Made by a program: the position numbers and the translations under genes. Positions 51,763 to 61,099 of a stretch of DNA of 64,000 nucleotides are shown here, piece after piece. The stretch covers positions 620,001 through 684,000 of the forward strand of contig CAVZAA010000001.1 in assembly GCA_963773105.1 (NCBI GenBank), in the 5' to 3' direction. This stretch comes from Trebonia sp963773105. GTDB lineage: Bacteria > Actinomycetota > Actinomycetes > Streptosporangiales > Streptosporangiaceae. Under the pieces are notes generated by a model. That model was not told the DNA's origin and made no database searches. It worked only from the letters and a program-made list of their open reading frames with translations. Each line of letters opens with the position of its first letter. The stretch's first letter is position 1.

Positions 51763-51873
51763 GCCTTCGAGCACAAGTGCGGCTCGGTGCTCCACGCCGT
51801 GGTTGCGTGCGAGGCCTACGGCGAGAAGGTCCGCTGGCGCGATGTCGCGGAGATGCACCGCGACGCTGCGTGA
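51763..51873 (+). pseudogene. Gene-end fragment of unknown function
   Basis: A 36-residue stretch, AFEHKCGSVLHAVVACEAYG then EKVRWRDVAEMHRDAA and stop, has coding codon use but no start or upstream continuation. No family recognised. Confidence 0.25.
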
Positions 51874-51902
51874 CCGGTCCCGGCTCGGAACCGAGGGCGT
51901 GA

Positions 51903-52967
51903 TTATCGCGTGCCGGCTCGCTGGTAGTAGACCTCGCCGGTGGTGCTGGTCGAGGACTCGACGAGGCCGCGCGCGACTAGCAGGTCGAGGTGCGCCTTGG
52001 TTTCCATCGACGCCAGGCCTTGGTTGAACTGGTTGAGTTCCTCGAAGCCGCGCTCGTGGCGGGTCCAACCGAGATCGTGGGCCACGTCGTACGCTGTCCG
52101 TGGTCGGTCCAGGGTCTGCAGTGTCTTGCTGAGGCGCCCCTCGTGGTGGGCCAGCAGTTGATCGACGCGCTCGTGCGAGGAGTGAGTGACGGGCCCGTGC
52201 GCGGGCAGGAGCCGCGAGTCCGGCAACTCGCGAACCCTGGTCAGGGAGGCCATGAAGTCACCCAGTGGGTTCACGGCCGGGGGCATCGTGAAGCCGATCG
52301 ACGGGGTGATCGTCGGGAGCACGTGATCGCCGGCGAAGAGGAGCGCAGCGACTCGGTCATGGAACACGAAGTGCCCGGCCGTATGACCCGGCGTGTGCAC
52401 GGCATCGAGGGTGCGCTCGCCGACGGCGATCGGGTGGTCACCGCGCATCCAGACGTCGGGGTAGCGCCAGACCGCGGTGTCCTTGACGACATCGTGGTCC
52501 TGCTCCCACTGGGCGGCGAGCTCTCCGGCGCCGGCTCTCACGAGACTGGGTATGAACGGGCTGCGCCGCGGATCTTGGGCGCGCAGCAGATCGAGCGTCG
52601 GCTTCTCCCTGAACCCTAGTGCGACCTCCGCCCCGTGCTCAGTGCCCAGGACCGCAGCCATGCTGTAGTGATCGCGGTGGACATGGGTCACCAGGAAGCG
52701 CCGGATGTCGGGCAGGCCCGCTCCGAGGCGACGCAGGCTGCGCACGAGCACCTCGCGCGCCGCGTCGACCGCCCAACCACCGTCGATCAGCGCGAGGCCA
52801 TCGTCGGTCTCGAGGACGTAGACGTTGACGGCCTTGAGTGTGTCGGACGGCAGCGGAAGGGGGATGCGGTGCACCCCGGGGGCTACCGGCCAGGCGCCTT
52901 CATGGGCCCACGGGCGGCCCGAATCGCTCGAGACGGCGTACGACGTAGCGGCCTGTGTGGCTTCCAT
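51903..52967 (-). CDS. Metallo-beta-lactamase-fold hydrolase
   Basis: 354 residues from ATG 52967; a TTG 21 bases earlier is possible. FLVTHVHRDHYSMAAVLGTE is the HxHxDH zinc motif, DAVHTPGHTAGHFVFHD the next His, LLFAGDHVLPT the bridging Asp, and LPAHGPVTH the last His region. The C-terminal 90 residues (YDVAHDLGWTRHERGFEELN, AHLDLLVARGLVES) form the winged-helix tail of the LACTB2/glyoxalase II-like group. It is divergent from the second MBL gene. A hydrolase of a thioester, lactone or phosphoester; substrate unknown. Confidence 0.9.
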   Translation of the reverse strand: MEATQAATSYAVSSDSGRPWAHEGAWPVAPGVHRIPLPLPSDTLKAVNVYVLETDDGLALIDGGWAVDAAREVLVRSLRRLGAGLPDIRRFLVTHVHRDHYSMAAVLGTEHGAEVALGFREKPTLDLLRAQDPRRSPFIPSLVRAGAGELAAQWEQDHDVVKDTAVWRYPDVWMRGDHPIAVGERTLDAVHTPGHTAGHFVFHDRVAALLFAGDHVLPTITPSIGFTMPPAVNPLGDFMASLTRVRELPDSRLLPAHGPVTHSSHERVDQLLAHHEGRLSKTLQTLDRPRTAYDVAHDLGWTRHERGFEELNQFNQGLASMETKAHLDLLVARGLVESSTSTTGEVYYQRAGTR

Positions 52968-53182
52968 AGCGCCACGGTAGGAAGGCAATGGACCCGGGCT
53001 CTTGGATCGCAGCGCCTCACGCTGGTACTGGGATGCCCGGATTGCCCGGGCAGGCTGGTCCCATGGTGCGGCGCAGCCGTTCTACAGGAGGCAGAGAGCG
53101 CTCCTTAACGTGAGGAGAAGGCCGTCACCGGGTTCTCGACCCAATGCCTGGTGCCGGCCCTTCCACTACCAGGAGGCGACTC

Positions 53183-54118
53183 GTGACCACACTCAACCCC
53201 GACCCCATCTCCGCTCAGCAGGTCGACGGCGCAGCGCCGGCGTCGCCCGTCCGCGCCACGACGTTCGTCGGTCGTTGGCCGGCGATCCCGGTCATAGAGG
53301 TGCCCGGGTTCCCAAACGGAACGTTCTCGCCGACGACCGCGACGCTGGTGACCGGTCCGACCGAAGCCGTGCTGGTCGATGCGCTGTACCTGAAGGACGA
53401 TGTCCGCGACCTCGGCGACCTAATCGAGCGGACCGGCAAGCGCCTCACCACGATCTACATCACCCACGCGCACCAGGACCACTACCTCGGCTTCGCGCCG
53501 CTGCTCGAGCGGTTCCCGGATGCGATGTGTGTGGCAATGCCGCAGGTCGTCGAGGCGATCAAGCAGACGATGGATCTCCAGACCATGCAGTGGACACTCA
53601 TGTTCGGCGATGACTGCGTGCCGGCGGGACCGGTCCCCGACGTCATGGAGGGCCACACGTTGTACGTCGACGGGACGCCGCTGGACATCCTCGAGGTCAA
53701 GCAGGCAGACATCCACCCGACGACGATCGTGCACATCCCCTCCATCGACGTGGTCATCGCCGGTGACTCGATCTACCACGAGATCCATCCCATGCTCGGG
53801 CTCTCCAGCCCCGACGAGTGGGCAGACTGGCTGGACACAGTCAGCTTCGTCGAGGGCCTCAACCCCAAGCGCATCATCACCGGCCACCGTCGCCCGGACG
53901 GCGACGAGTACGAGGTGTCGGCGATGATCGAGCAGACGCGCTCCTACCTGCGCGACTTCAAGGCTGCGTTCGAGAACTCGGCTGACGCCGAGGACATCGT
54001 GCGCGTGATGACCTCGAAGTACCCGAACCACGCGAACGCCTGGACGCTGGAGTTCTCGGCGATGAACGCGGTCCAGGGCCGTGAGACGGGCCACGCGGGT
54101 CCCCACTCAGTCGGCTGA
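53183..54118 (+). CDS. Metallo-beta-lactamase-fold hydrolase
   Basis: 311 residues from GTG 53183, 6 bases after AGGAGG. TIYITHAHQDHYLGFAPLLE is HxHxDH, EGHTLYVDGTPLDILEV lies before the second His region, VVIAGDSIYHEIHPMLG the bridging Asp and IITGHRRPDGDEYEV the last His. It is unlike its divergent neighbour in the C-terminal part, which is helical (MIEQTRSYLRDFKAAFENSA). The stop overlaps the convergent AraC gene by 12 bases. Likely an esterase- or lactonase-like role in the adjacent catabolic locus. Confidence 0.88.
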   Translation: MTTLNPDPISAQQVDGAAPASPVRATTFVGRWPAIPVIEVPGFPNGTFSPTTATLVTGPTEAVLVDALYLKDDVRDLGDLIERTGKRLTTIYITHAHQDHYLGFAPLLERFPDAMCVAMPQVVEAIKQTMDLQTMQWTLMFGDDCVPAGPVPDVMEGHTLYVDGTPLDILEVKQADIHPTTIVHIPSIDVVIAGDSIYHEIHPMLGLSSPDEWADWLDTVSFVEGLNPKRIITGHRRPDGDEYEVSAMIEQTRSYLRDFKAAFENSADAEDIVRVMTSKYPNHANAWTLEFSAMNAVQGRETGHAGPHSVG

Positions 54119-55174
54119 GGGCAGGTCCGGGGCCGACAACCGCGGCGGTGGCTGGCCGCCCCCGGCCCGACGCAACTGCGAAGGGGAGACGCCGAACCAG
54201 CGCCGCACGGCGCGTGTAAGGCTCGACTGCTCCTGCAGGCCGACCTGGGCGGCCACCTGTCCGAAGGGCGCATCGGTCGCACTGACGAGGTGCCAGACCT
54301 GGCGGCGCCGCACGTCGTCGGCGATGCCGTTGAAGGTGAATCCCTCGCTCTTCAGCAGTCGCTGCAGGACCCGGGTGTGCAGTCGAAGCACGTCCGCCAC
54401 CTCCGAGAGGCCCGGAGCGTCGGCACCGTGGTGGTGGTCGAGGATATCGAAGACGAAGTCGGCGATCGGGGCATCACGGTTGAGGAAGTGCGTCGTGAGG
54501 TGCTCGGCGGCGATGGCGCGCAGCATCTCGCTGCGGCCCTGAACCGGCAGCGACATGAGGTGCGCCGGGACGCGCAGCACCGCATCGGGCTGGTCGAACC
54601 GGACCTCGGCCTGGAAGAAGTGCGCGTAGGCCGGCTCCGGCGCGAGACGAGGATGCGGCAGGTACGCCGAGCGGAGCCCGTACGACCCGCCGCCCTTGAT
54701 AAGGGTCAGGACGCGGTGCACGATCCCGAGGCCGTAGTCGAGGGTCTGCGGGGATGCGTTGCCGGTCGTGCTGGCAAAGCGCAGACCGATGACGTGCGAG
54801 GAGCCCACGGGGTCCGGGACCAGCCTGAGCGAGAGAGCTGGGCTGTGGGTGAACAGATATTGCGACGCGAAGTCGGTGGCCTCGCCGACCGTGTGTGCGT
54901 TCTCCATCGCGATGGCGAGCGGACCGAGGATCCGGATGTCCTGCTGTGCGGCCAGACGGAGCCCGAAGTCCGGTACGCCGAGGCGCGCGGCTGCGTCTTC
55001 GAGCAGCGCCTCCACGACGTCGAGGGTGAGAAACGCGTTCTCATCCTGGGTGATGTGCTCGTCGGCGAGGCCCTGCGCGGAGAAGTGCTCGCGTGTGTCA
55101 CCGCCGAGCTCGCGCACCAGGGCCGCGAAGCCTCGAAGAGTCACCGCCCGAATCGGTATGTGCGTTGTGTGCAA
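54107..55174 (-). CDS. AraC-family regulator (OruR/VirS-like)
   Basis: 355 residues. The N-terminal arabinose-binding-like domain of PF12625 type (PIRAVTLRGFAALVRELGGD, GPLAIAMENAHTVGEATDFA) is followed by the double HTH at the end (LSEVADVLRLHTRVLQRLLK, APFGQVAAQVGLQEQSSLTR and WFGVSPSQLRR). Relatives control fatty-acid, cholesterol or ornithine genes. Placed between the MBL hydrolase and the second AraC gene, it probably controls one of the two divergent units. Ligand unknown. Confidence 0.9.
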   Translation of the reverse strand: MHTTHIPIRAVTLRGFAALVRELGGDTREHFSAQGLADEHITQDENAFLTLDVVEALLEDAAARLGVPDFGLRLAAQQDIRILGPLAIAMENAHTVGEATDFASQYLFTHSPALSLRLVPDPVGSSHVIGLRFASTTGNASPQTLDYGLGIVHRVLTLIKGGGSYGLRSAYLPHPRLAPEPAYAHFFQAEVRFDQPDAVLRVPAHLMSLPVQGRSEMLRAIAAEHLTTHFLNRDAPIADFVFDILDHHHGADAPGLSEVADVLRLHTRVLQRLLKSEGFTFNGIADDVRRRQVWHLVSATDAPFGQVAAQVGLQEQSSLTRAVRRWFGVSPSQLRRAGGGQPPPRLSAPDLPSAD

Positions 55175-55409
55175 TGAGGGGTTCCAGTCGCCGACCGGCA
55201 GGAGGGTGCCCGTCGCAAGGACGAAGTAGAGGTCGCGGAGCCGGCCGTGTCAAGCACCCAGACACTCGCGGCCCGTGGTCTCTAAGGACAAATTCCCGTC
55301 GCCCGATGACAAGAAACATTGCCGTAACCGGCGTGATCATACTCACAGGGCCTCCGCGTGCCGTGGAGACGGCCGCCACAAGATCTAGCTGCCCTGAAGG
55401 AGAGCGATC

Positions 55410-56363
55410 GTGACACGGACCAAGTCGAGAGAGCCAGAGCTCGAGGACCTGAGCCTGGCGCCCGAACCGCTCGCGGAGGACTGGCACGTCGCGCTGCGTC
55501 GGCGCCTGGTGGGCCTCGACGTGCGCAGCGTCGCGTCGCCAGGGTCGTTCCGGGAGCACGACCTCGGTGACCTGCTTGTGACCGACTGGCAGAGCCCGCC
55601 GATCGAAGCGGTTCGCACGACTCGGATGGCCGAGGAGGACGAGGACGCATTGATCGTGATGACGGCGCAGGCGGGCGAGCTCGCCGTTGTGCTTCCGGAG
55701 CGCACAGCCGCGCTTCGGCCTGGTTCCGTGCTGCTCCTGCGCTCCCGGGCGAGCGGTCGGGTCGCCGTACCGCGTTCGGTGATCAAGCGCAGCATCAGGC
55801 TGCCGTTGCACGCGCTGACGCCGTTCAGCGGCGGCTGCCGCATACCGGACCTGCTAGCCATCCAGGCCGACGAGAACCCCGTGAGTTGGCTGCTGCTGGA
55901 CTTTCTGGCCGGCGTTGACCAACAGCAGAACCGGCTCGATGGTGCCGGAGTCGAGGCCACGCGCAGGGCCCTCTTGTCACTGGTTGCAGGCATCATCCAG
56001 GTGAGTCAGTCCGCCGCTGTCCCCACCAGCGACCTGTTGTCGGTGTTGCGCCAGCAGATGGAGAAATGGATCGCCGAACACCTCAGCGACGGCGTCATCC
56101 GCGTGCGTGACCTGGCGGCCGCCTACAACGTGGCGCCGCGCACGGTGCACCGCGCCTTCGCCTCGACCGGCGACACGCTCGGTTCCGTGGTCCGGTCGCA
56201 ACGCATCGCTGCGGCTCGCAACGATCTTGTCAACTCGACCTTGTCCATCGCCTCCATCGCGTTCCGCTGGGGCTATTGCGACGCAAGCCATTTCGGTCGG
56301 GAGTTCCGGCGGGCCACGGCTATGTCGCCGGGCGACTACCGGGAAGCGTTCGGGGTCGTCTGA
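55410..56363 (+). CDS. AraC-family regulator, candidate activator of the 56-64 kb operon
   Basis: 317 residues from GTG 55410 (AAGGAGAG upstream). The N-terminal cupin-like sensor (TDWQSPPIEAVRTTRMAEED, LRPGSVLLLRSRASGRVAVP) resembles the NahR/XylS-side AraC_binding_2 type. The C-terminal HTH is VRDLAAAYNVAPRTVHRAFA, then LSIASIAFRWGYCDASHFGR and EFRRATAMSPGDYR. It ends 112 bp before the tautomerase, in the same direction, so it is the natural regulator of that operon. Confidence 0.9.
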   Translation: MTRTKSREPELEDLSLAPEPLAEDWHVALRRRLVGLDVRSVASPGSFREHDLGDLLVTDWQSPPIEAVRTTRMAEEDEDALIVMTAQAGELAVVLPERTAALRPGSVLLLRSRASGRVAVPRSVIKRSIRLPLHALTPFSGGCRIPDLLAIQADENPVSWLLLDFLAGVDQQQNRLDGAGVEATRRALLSLVAGIIQVSQSAAVPTSDLLSVLRQQMEKWIAEHLSDGVIRVRDLAAAYNVAPRTVHRAFASTGDTLGSVVRSQRIAAARNDLVNSTLSIASIAFRWGYCDASHFGREFRRATAMSPGDYREAFGVV

Positions 56364-56475
56364 GTGGCGCTCCGATCCCAGCCCAAGGCGCACTCGTCAT
56401 ATCAGACGGGCTGCTCGCAATCTAGTTTTTGTGGCACGGGGCACTCCGTAACTCATCTCACAATTGGAGGACACC

Positions 56476-56916
56476 ATGCCGATGTGGCAAGTCTTCGCGC
56501 CCGAGAACACCTTCACCGACGAGGACAAAGAGGCGCTCTCGGCTTCCATCACCACGATGTACACCGACTTCGTCAACCTGCCGAAGTTCTACGTGGTGGT
56601 CATCTTCCACGACCTGCCGCGCAACTCGATCTACGTCGGAGGCAAGGCGACGAACAACTTCGTCCGGGTCTTCATCGACCACATCGCTCGCCGCATCGAG
56701 GGCGAGGACCTCCAGGCCGTCTGTATGCAGCTCGTCGAGGCCAAGATCGCGCCGTGGGTACGTGACCGCGGCCACGACTGGGAAGTGCACATCGACGAGA
56801 CCCCCCAGGAACTGTGGCGCACCCAGGGCCTCGTGCCTCCCGCAGCTGGAAGCGACGCCGAGCGGCTGTGGGCCGCCGAGAACCGTGCCGTCCCTTACGA
56901 GCTCGCCTCGGTCTAG
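56476..56916 (+). CDS. Tautomerase-superfamily protein (cis-CaaD/oxalocrotonate tautomerase-like)
   Basis: 146 residues; GGAGG 7 bases before ATG 56476. MPMWQVFAPENTFTDEDKEA leaves Pro-1 as N-terminal catalytic base after Met removal; YVVVIFHDLPRNSIYVGGKA is the central strand region with the active-site Arg. The length fits the fused-subunit cis-CaaD-like group. Members isomerise keto-enols or hydrolyse halogenated acrylates. First gene of the operon leading into the SCP2 protein and membrane genes. Confidence 0.85.
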   Translation: MPMWQVFAPENTFTDEDKEALSASITTMYTDFVNLPKFYVVVIFHDLPRNSIYVGGKATNNFVRVFIDHIARRIEGEDLQAVCMQLVEAKIAPWVRDRGHDWEVHIDETPQELWRTQGLVPPAAGSDAERLWAAENRAVPYELASV

Positions 56917-56961
56917 TCGCCGCCGTCCCCTACTCATCGCCGTACTTGAAGGAGCATTGCC

Positions 56962-57372
56962 ATGTCAGAGAAGTTCTTTTCAGAGGACTGGCTCAAGCTC
57001 GCCCACGAGCGCGAGCGCGCAGTCACCGACCAGAGCTACGCCCTGATGCGCGACCCCGAGACGTTTACGCACGTGATGGCGTTCGAGGTCACCGACCGGC
57101 CCGGCGTCGCGAGCTACATCGAGTTCGTGAACGGTCGATCGGTGGCCTGGACGACCACGCCGTACGCGGAGGAGGACGTCTGGGGGCGCTTCGCCGGCCC
57201 GCTCGAGGCGTGGCGGATGTGCGCAGAAGGCAAGGCCAGCGCGAGCACCCAGATCATGTCGGGCAAGATCAAGATCGCCAAGGGCGACCTCATGGAGTCT
57301 TTCGCACAGGCCCCTGCGCTCGACCTCCTCGTCCGCCTGTTCGGCGACGTGGACACCGACTGGGACGTGTAG
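56962..57372 (+). CDS. SCP2 sterol-transfer-like small protein
   Basis: 136 residues; AAGGAG before ATG 56962. VMAFEVTDRPGVASYIEFVN, then EDVWGRFAGPLEAWRMCAEG, GKIKIAKGDLMESFAQAPAL and LDLLVRLFGDVDTDWDV follow the SCP2 fold: a sheet, then helices lining a lipid pocket, with the hallmark SGKIKxxKGD turn. SCP2 proteins bind acyl chains or sterols. Next to seven membrane proteins and an acyl-CoA ligase, a lipid or hydrophobic acid is the probable cargo. Confidence 0.75.
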   Translation: MSEKFFSEDWLKLAHERERAVTDQSYALMRDPETFTHVMAFEVTDRPGVASYIEFVNGRSVAWTTTPYAEEDVWGRFAGPLEAWRMCAEGKASASTQIMSGKIKIAKGDLMESFAQAPALDLLVRLFGDVDTDWDV

Positions 57373-57380
57373 GTCCTGCG

Positions 57381-58039
57381 GTGATCGAGGTGGCGAGCCC
57401 GCGGCCGTCCTTGCGGGTGGCCGGCTCCGCCGGCGCGCAACCGGCCTCGCCGGACCTGGACGCTCTCGGCGACCGGAATCTTGCTGGTCGCCTCGATCAT
57501 CGCCGTCGTCGCGACGCTGCCCCGTGCGCCACGGCCGGGCGCCCAGGCGCACGCGGCTGCGTCGGCGCCGAGGTCGGTGACCTACGCCAATCCCGGCGGG
57601 CTGTTCCGTATCAGCCATCCGCGTGCATGGCGACCGGGGACCGACGCCGATGGCGGCCTCGTCCTCCAGGCCGGCGGACAGGACGCCGTCGGCGTCAAGG
57701 AGTTCACGCTCGCGTCGCGCGTCGACACCCACAACCTGCGCGACATGCGAGCTGTCACTGATGCGGTCCTCAGCACTCCGACCGCACACCTCACCGTGCT
57801 GGCCACGCAAGTGGTCCACGTCGGATCGTCGACCGGTCTCTTCTACCTCTACAGCTTCCCCTCGGAGAACCCGCAGGGCGTGCACGCCCACTACTTCCTG
57901 TTCAGCGGCAACCGGATGTTCACCGTCGTGTGCCCAGGCCCTCCCGGCCGCCGACTTCCCGGGGCTGGCCAGGACGTTGGACGCCGTCGCGCAGTCCCTC
58001 GTCGTGACTGCCCACCACTGGGAAGAGGACACACGATGA
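57381..58039 (+). pseudogene. Membrane-anchored PsbP/MOG1-like protein, two indels as read (operon gene 1)
   Basis: Starts at GTG 57381, 8 bases after the SCP2 stop. One frame runs VIEVASPRPSLRVAGSA; after an indel near 57430 the next gives RTWTLSATGILLVASIIAVV, one TM helix. The extracellular part follows: TYANPGGLFRISHPRAWRPG, GLVLQAGGQDAVGVKEFTLA and FYLYSFPSENPQGVHAHYFL, a PsbP/MOG1-like fold as in LpqN-type proteins. A second indel near 57935 precedes LPAADFPGLARTLDAVAQSL and the stop at 58037-58039. Total length 659 (3n+2) agrees with two inserted bases. It overlaps gene 2 by ATGA. Confidence 0.6.
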
Positions 58040-58284
58040 ACGCACGGATCGTCGGTGATCTGCTCGGCGCACTCGTGCTCGTGCCCGCCCTCGCAATCAC
58101 GTTCGGCCGCATGCTCGTGAGCCTGCGCGCCATCGCCTCGGGGCTCGAGCTGATCATCGAGAACACCACCGAGATCGTGGACGACCTCCACGCCATCCCG
58201 CGTCTGGCGGAGACCGAGATGCTGACCGGCGCAGGGCTGGCCGGAGTCGCCCGCTACACGAGCGCGCTGGAGCAGTCATGGTGA
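58036..58284 (+). CDS. Small single-pass membrane protein (operon gene 2)
   Basis: 82 residues; ATG overlaps the preceding stop (ATGA). NARIVGDLLGALVLVPALAI with TFGRML is a TM helix. It is followed by a helical tail with regular hydrophobic spacing (VSLRAIASGLELIIENTTEI, VDDLHAIPRLAETE). No family recognised. The next gene starts 7 bases before its stop. Confidence 0.7.
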   Translation: MNARIVGDLLGALVLVPALAITFGRMLVSLRAIASGLELIIENTTEIVDDLHAIPRLAETEMLTGAGLAGVARYTSALEQSW

Positions 58285-58580
58285 GTCTTCCACCGCCCGA
58301 GGTCGTCCTCGCCGTCGCGATCGCAGCCCTGGCCGGAGCGACGCTGCTCTGCAGCCTGGTCGCCGCCAATCGTCTCCTGCGCGTCATCGCGCGCCGCCTC
58401 GCCAGCCTCGACCAGGGGCTGGACGCCATCAGCGCCGCAACGGCGCCGCTCACCGAGCGCATCGCAGCCGTCGGCCTCAGCGCGGCCAACCTGCGCGACG
58501 CGGCGACGCGCTTCAACCTCGTGCTGGCGCGCCGCGTCGACCCCGATCCTCACCGCCGAGCCGAGGCAGGAACCCCATGA
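58278..58580 (+). CDS. Small single-pass membrane protein (operon gene 3)
   Basis: 100 residues; start inside gene 2. PEVVLAVAIAALAGATLLCS is a TM helix. The rest (LLRVIARRLASLDQGLDAIS, ATAPLTERIAAVGLSAANLR) is a predicted amphipathic helix. The stop overlaps gene 4 by ATGA. Unknown family; same architecture as its neighbours. Confidence 0.7.
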   Translation: MVSLPPPEVVLAVAIAALAGATLLCSLVAANRLLRVIARRLASLDQGLDAISAATAPLTERIAAVGLSAANLRDAATRFNLVLARRVDPDPHRRAEAGTP

Positions 58581-59221
58581 TCAGGCCACGCTTCGCATCG
58601 AGCAGGAGCCTGCCCCCGCACGTCTCAGCTCACGTTGGCCGCGGTCGCGGTGATCGTCCTGGCCGCGCTCGCGCTCCTCTATCGCACCGAGTCCAACGCC
58701 GCACAGGTCAGCCGCGAGACGCAGCGCATCGCCTCGAGCGGGCGCGGCCTGAACAGCGACACCGACGCGATCGCGCGGCTCGACCGGACCAACCAGATCG
58801 CCGGCGCGACCCTGACCTCGCTGACCCGCGTGAACGGCGACCTCTCCGGAATCGAGGCCGCGACCCGCCGGATCGGTGACAAGGCGACGTCCATCCACCG
58901 ATCGACGCAGTCCATTGACGGCAGCACGACGTCCATCAACTCCAGCGAGCACTCGGTCGACGGGTCGGTCAACCGGATCGGTGCCGCGGTCGGCGACCTC
59001 AACCGCTCGCTGGACGGCGTCAACGCGAACGCCGCCCACACTCTGTCCGCCTCGCTAGCGATCCAGCGCGGCGTCGCGCTCATCAGCTCGAACCTCGCCA
59101 CTGCTAGCTCGATCACCGACCAGATCCTCAGCGAGGCGACGGACATCAGCGCGCGGGTCCAGGTGACCAGCCGCGAGGCGCCTGCGTCGACAACGGACTC
59201 AACGGCGGGCAGAAGTGCTGA
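58577..59221 (+). pseudogene. Membrane-anchored heptad-repeat protein, two indels as read (operon gene 4)
   Basis: MIRPRFASSR, indel near 58605, then QLTLAAVAVIVLAALALLYR (TM) and a long helix. In STQSIDG, STTSINS, SEHSVDG, SVNRIGA, AVGDLNR, SLDGVNA and NAAHTLS a hydrophobic residue recurs every seven residues, a Ser/Thr/Asp/Asn-rich heptad array. A second indel near 59175 leads to CVDNGLNGGQKC and the stop at 59219-59221. The two shifts cancel, giving 215 residues. The next gene starts inside it (GTG 59215). Confidence 0.6.
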
Positions 59222-59885
59222 GGACCAACGAGCGCGACACCGAGCTCCAGCGCTGGCTCAACACCTGGATCGCCCTGGGAGCCGTGGTCCTCGTGGTGAC
59301 CGCGGGCTACCTGTTCTTCATCTCCAACGCCCTCGTCTCCATCCACCGCGACCTCGCGAGCACCGGCGACGCAGTCGCCAGCGCCGAGGGAAACACCAAG
59401 ACGCTGCCCGGCCAGCTCACCACTCTCAACCAGACGCTCGCCGCGCTCGAGGTCGCCCTCCGCGCCACCCCTGACAACACCACCGCCGTCGAGCAGGGAC
59501 GATCACGGTGGACGAGGACCTGGCGCCGACCGAGCTCGCGCTGCGGTCGACCTCGAGGCACCTCGGCACCGTGAGCGGCGATCTTCGTCAGACCGCCGCG
59601 AGCCTGGGGAACGTGTCCTCCAACCTCGCCGACACGTCGGGGCTGCTGCGCCAGGTGCTCTCCTCGACGGGATCGATCGGGACCTCGCTCGCCGTGATCA
59701 GCGGCCCCTCCGACGGCGGCCTGGCGCGCGTTAACCAGGCCCTTCGGCCGCTCAACGACGCGCTCGTCGGATCGCGCGACCAGCTGGGCAACCTCGACGC
59801 GACGTTGCGTTCCGTGAACGGCAACCTGACCAATATCTGCCGCTCCACCGTCATCAACCTCATGCACGGCAGGCAGGCATGCTGA
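59215..59885 (+). pseudogene. Membrane-anchored helical protein, one indel as read (operon gene 5)
   Basis: LRTNERDTELQRWLNTWIAL, then GAVVLVVTAGYLFFISNALV (TM), then a helix ending EVALRATPDNTTAVEQG. One base is missing near 59500. The other frame continues TVDEDLAPTELALRSTSRHL, GTVSGDLRQTAASLGNVSSN and LADTSGLLRQVLSSTGSIGT, again with heptad-like spacing, and ends CRSTVINLMHGRQAC. About 223 residues. It overlaps gene 6 by 7 bases. Confidence 0.6.
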
Positions 59886-60570
59886 GGCCGGCGGCCGCCC
59901 CCGCCCCGCTGTGGGCCGTGAGCCTCAACCTCGCCATGGTCTTCCTGTTCGCCCTGTGCGCGCTGGTGCTGCTGACCCGGACCCTCGTCAGCGTCGCCCA
60001 GATGCAGGCGAGCATCAACGAGACCGTCGAGCCGGCCACCAGCGGCATCGTCGACAACACCGCGCTGCTGTCCAAGCTGACCCGGACCAACGACCGCGCG
60101 GCGCGCATGCTCCGGGCCGGACGACAGGTCGACACCTCGCTCGCGGACGTCGACGGCAGCATGCACCAGATCGTCACCCAGCTCGGCGAGGTGCGGACCC
60201 ACGCCGCCCGCATCGACGGCTCGGTCGCCGGCATCGCAGGCTCCTCGCCCGACGTACGACGTCGCGTCGGCGGCCTGCGGACGAGCGTGGCCACGACCGA
60301 CCGCACCACGCGCCAGACGGCCTCGTCCCTCGCCGGATCGGACCGCGCGGTGGCGTCGGTGAGCGGGTCCCTGCGCGGCGCCCGGCGAGCCTGGAGGTGC
60401 TGCTGGCGCTGGTCCCCGCGATCAGCCAGGAAGCGCGCGCCATGTTGCGCGCGCTCACCGACGTCGACGGGCACCTGGCGGCTGTCTACGCCAACGGGCT
60501 GGTCCGGCTCAGCAACCTGCTGCGGCTCGGAGGCCTGCTCCCGCGACTCGCGACCGATGGGGGCCGATGA
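59879..60570 (+). pseudogene. Membrane-anchored helical protein, one indel as read (operon gene 6)
   Basis: PLWAVSLNLAMVFLFALCAL with VLLTRT is the TM helix. It is followed by ATSGIVDNTALLSKLTRTND, GRQVDTSLADVDGSMHQIVT and VGGLRTSVATTDRTTRQTAS, a helix with seven-residue periodicity like genes 4 and 5. An indel near 60385 separates it from SLEVLLALVPAISQEARAML and LTDVDGHLAAVYANGLVRLS. About 231 residues. The stop overlaps gene 7 by ATGA. Confidence 0.6.
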
Positions 60571-60912
60571 TGACGGGGGACCTCACCACCTGGTACGTCG
60601 CCTTCGGTGTCGGCCTCGTCTGCGTCTTCGGCGTGGTCGTCGCCGTGATCATCATGCTGCAGCTCACCTCGGCCATCGGCGAGCAGCTGCTCGACGTGCA
60701 CCACCGGCTGGCAGCGATCCGCCACGACACCGCTGCCGTGCCCGCGGTCGGCGCGATCAACTCCGACGTCCGCGCGCTGAACACCGCCCTGGCAGACACC
60801 ACGGAGCAGCCCGGGCATCGAGGCCATGAACCAGAACCTGTACGTCGTCGCCGTGCACCTCGCGCAGCTCGGCGACGCCGCCGACCGGCGCAACGAACCA
60901 CCCGCGTCCTGA
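60567..60912 (+). pseudogene. Small membrane protein, one indel as read (operon gene 7)
   Basis: TWYVAFGVGLVCVFGVVVAV with IIML is the TM helix; the tail IGEQLLDVHHRLAAIRHDTA is amphipathic. An extra base in the CCCGGG at about 60810 shifts the frame, and the sense resumes as GIEAMNQNLYVVAVHLAQLG and DAADRRNEPPAS to TGA 60910-60912. About 115 residues. A 187-bp gap to the hydrolase ends the coupled block. Confidence 0.6.
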
Positions 60913-61099
60913 GCGCTGCCCCAGCGCGTGGCGCGCCGGTTCCATCGCGCGGCGCGATCGTCCTAACAGGCGATCGACCCACATACCTAGCGTGGGTCTC
61001 ACTGGAATCGGAACACCTGTCAACTTCGACACAGGGCCGGTCCGGACACCATCCCAGTGCGCACCTGGCGCACTTTCATCCAGAGAGCGGGAGCCTGAC

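Noticed and set aside
57381..60912. Mce (MlaD-domain) transporter cluster
   Set aside because: TM plus helical tails recall Mce proteins, but no beta-rich MlaD domain and no YrbE permease or ATPase gene is present.
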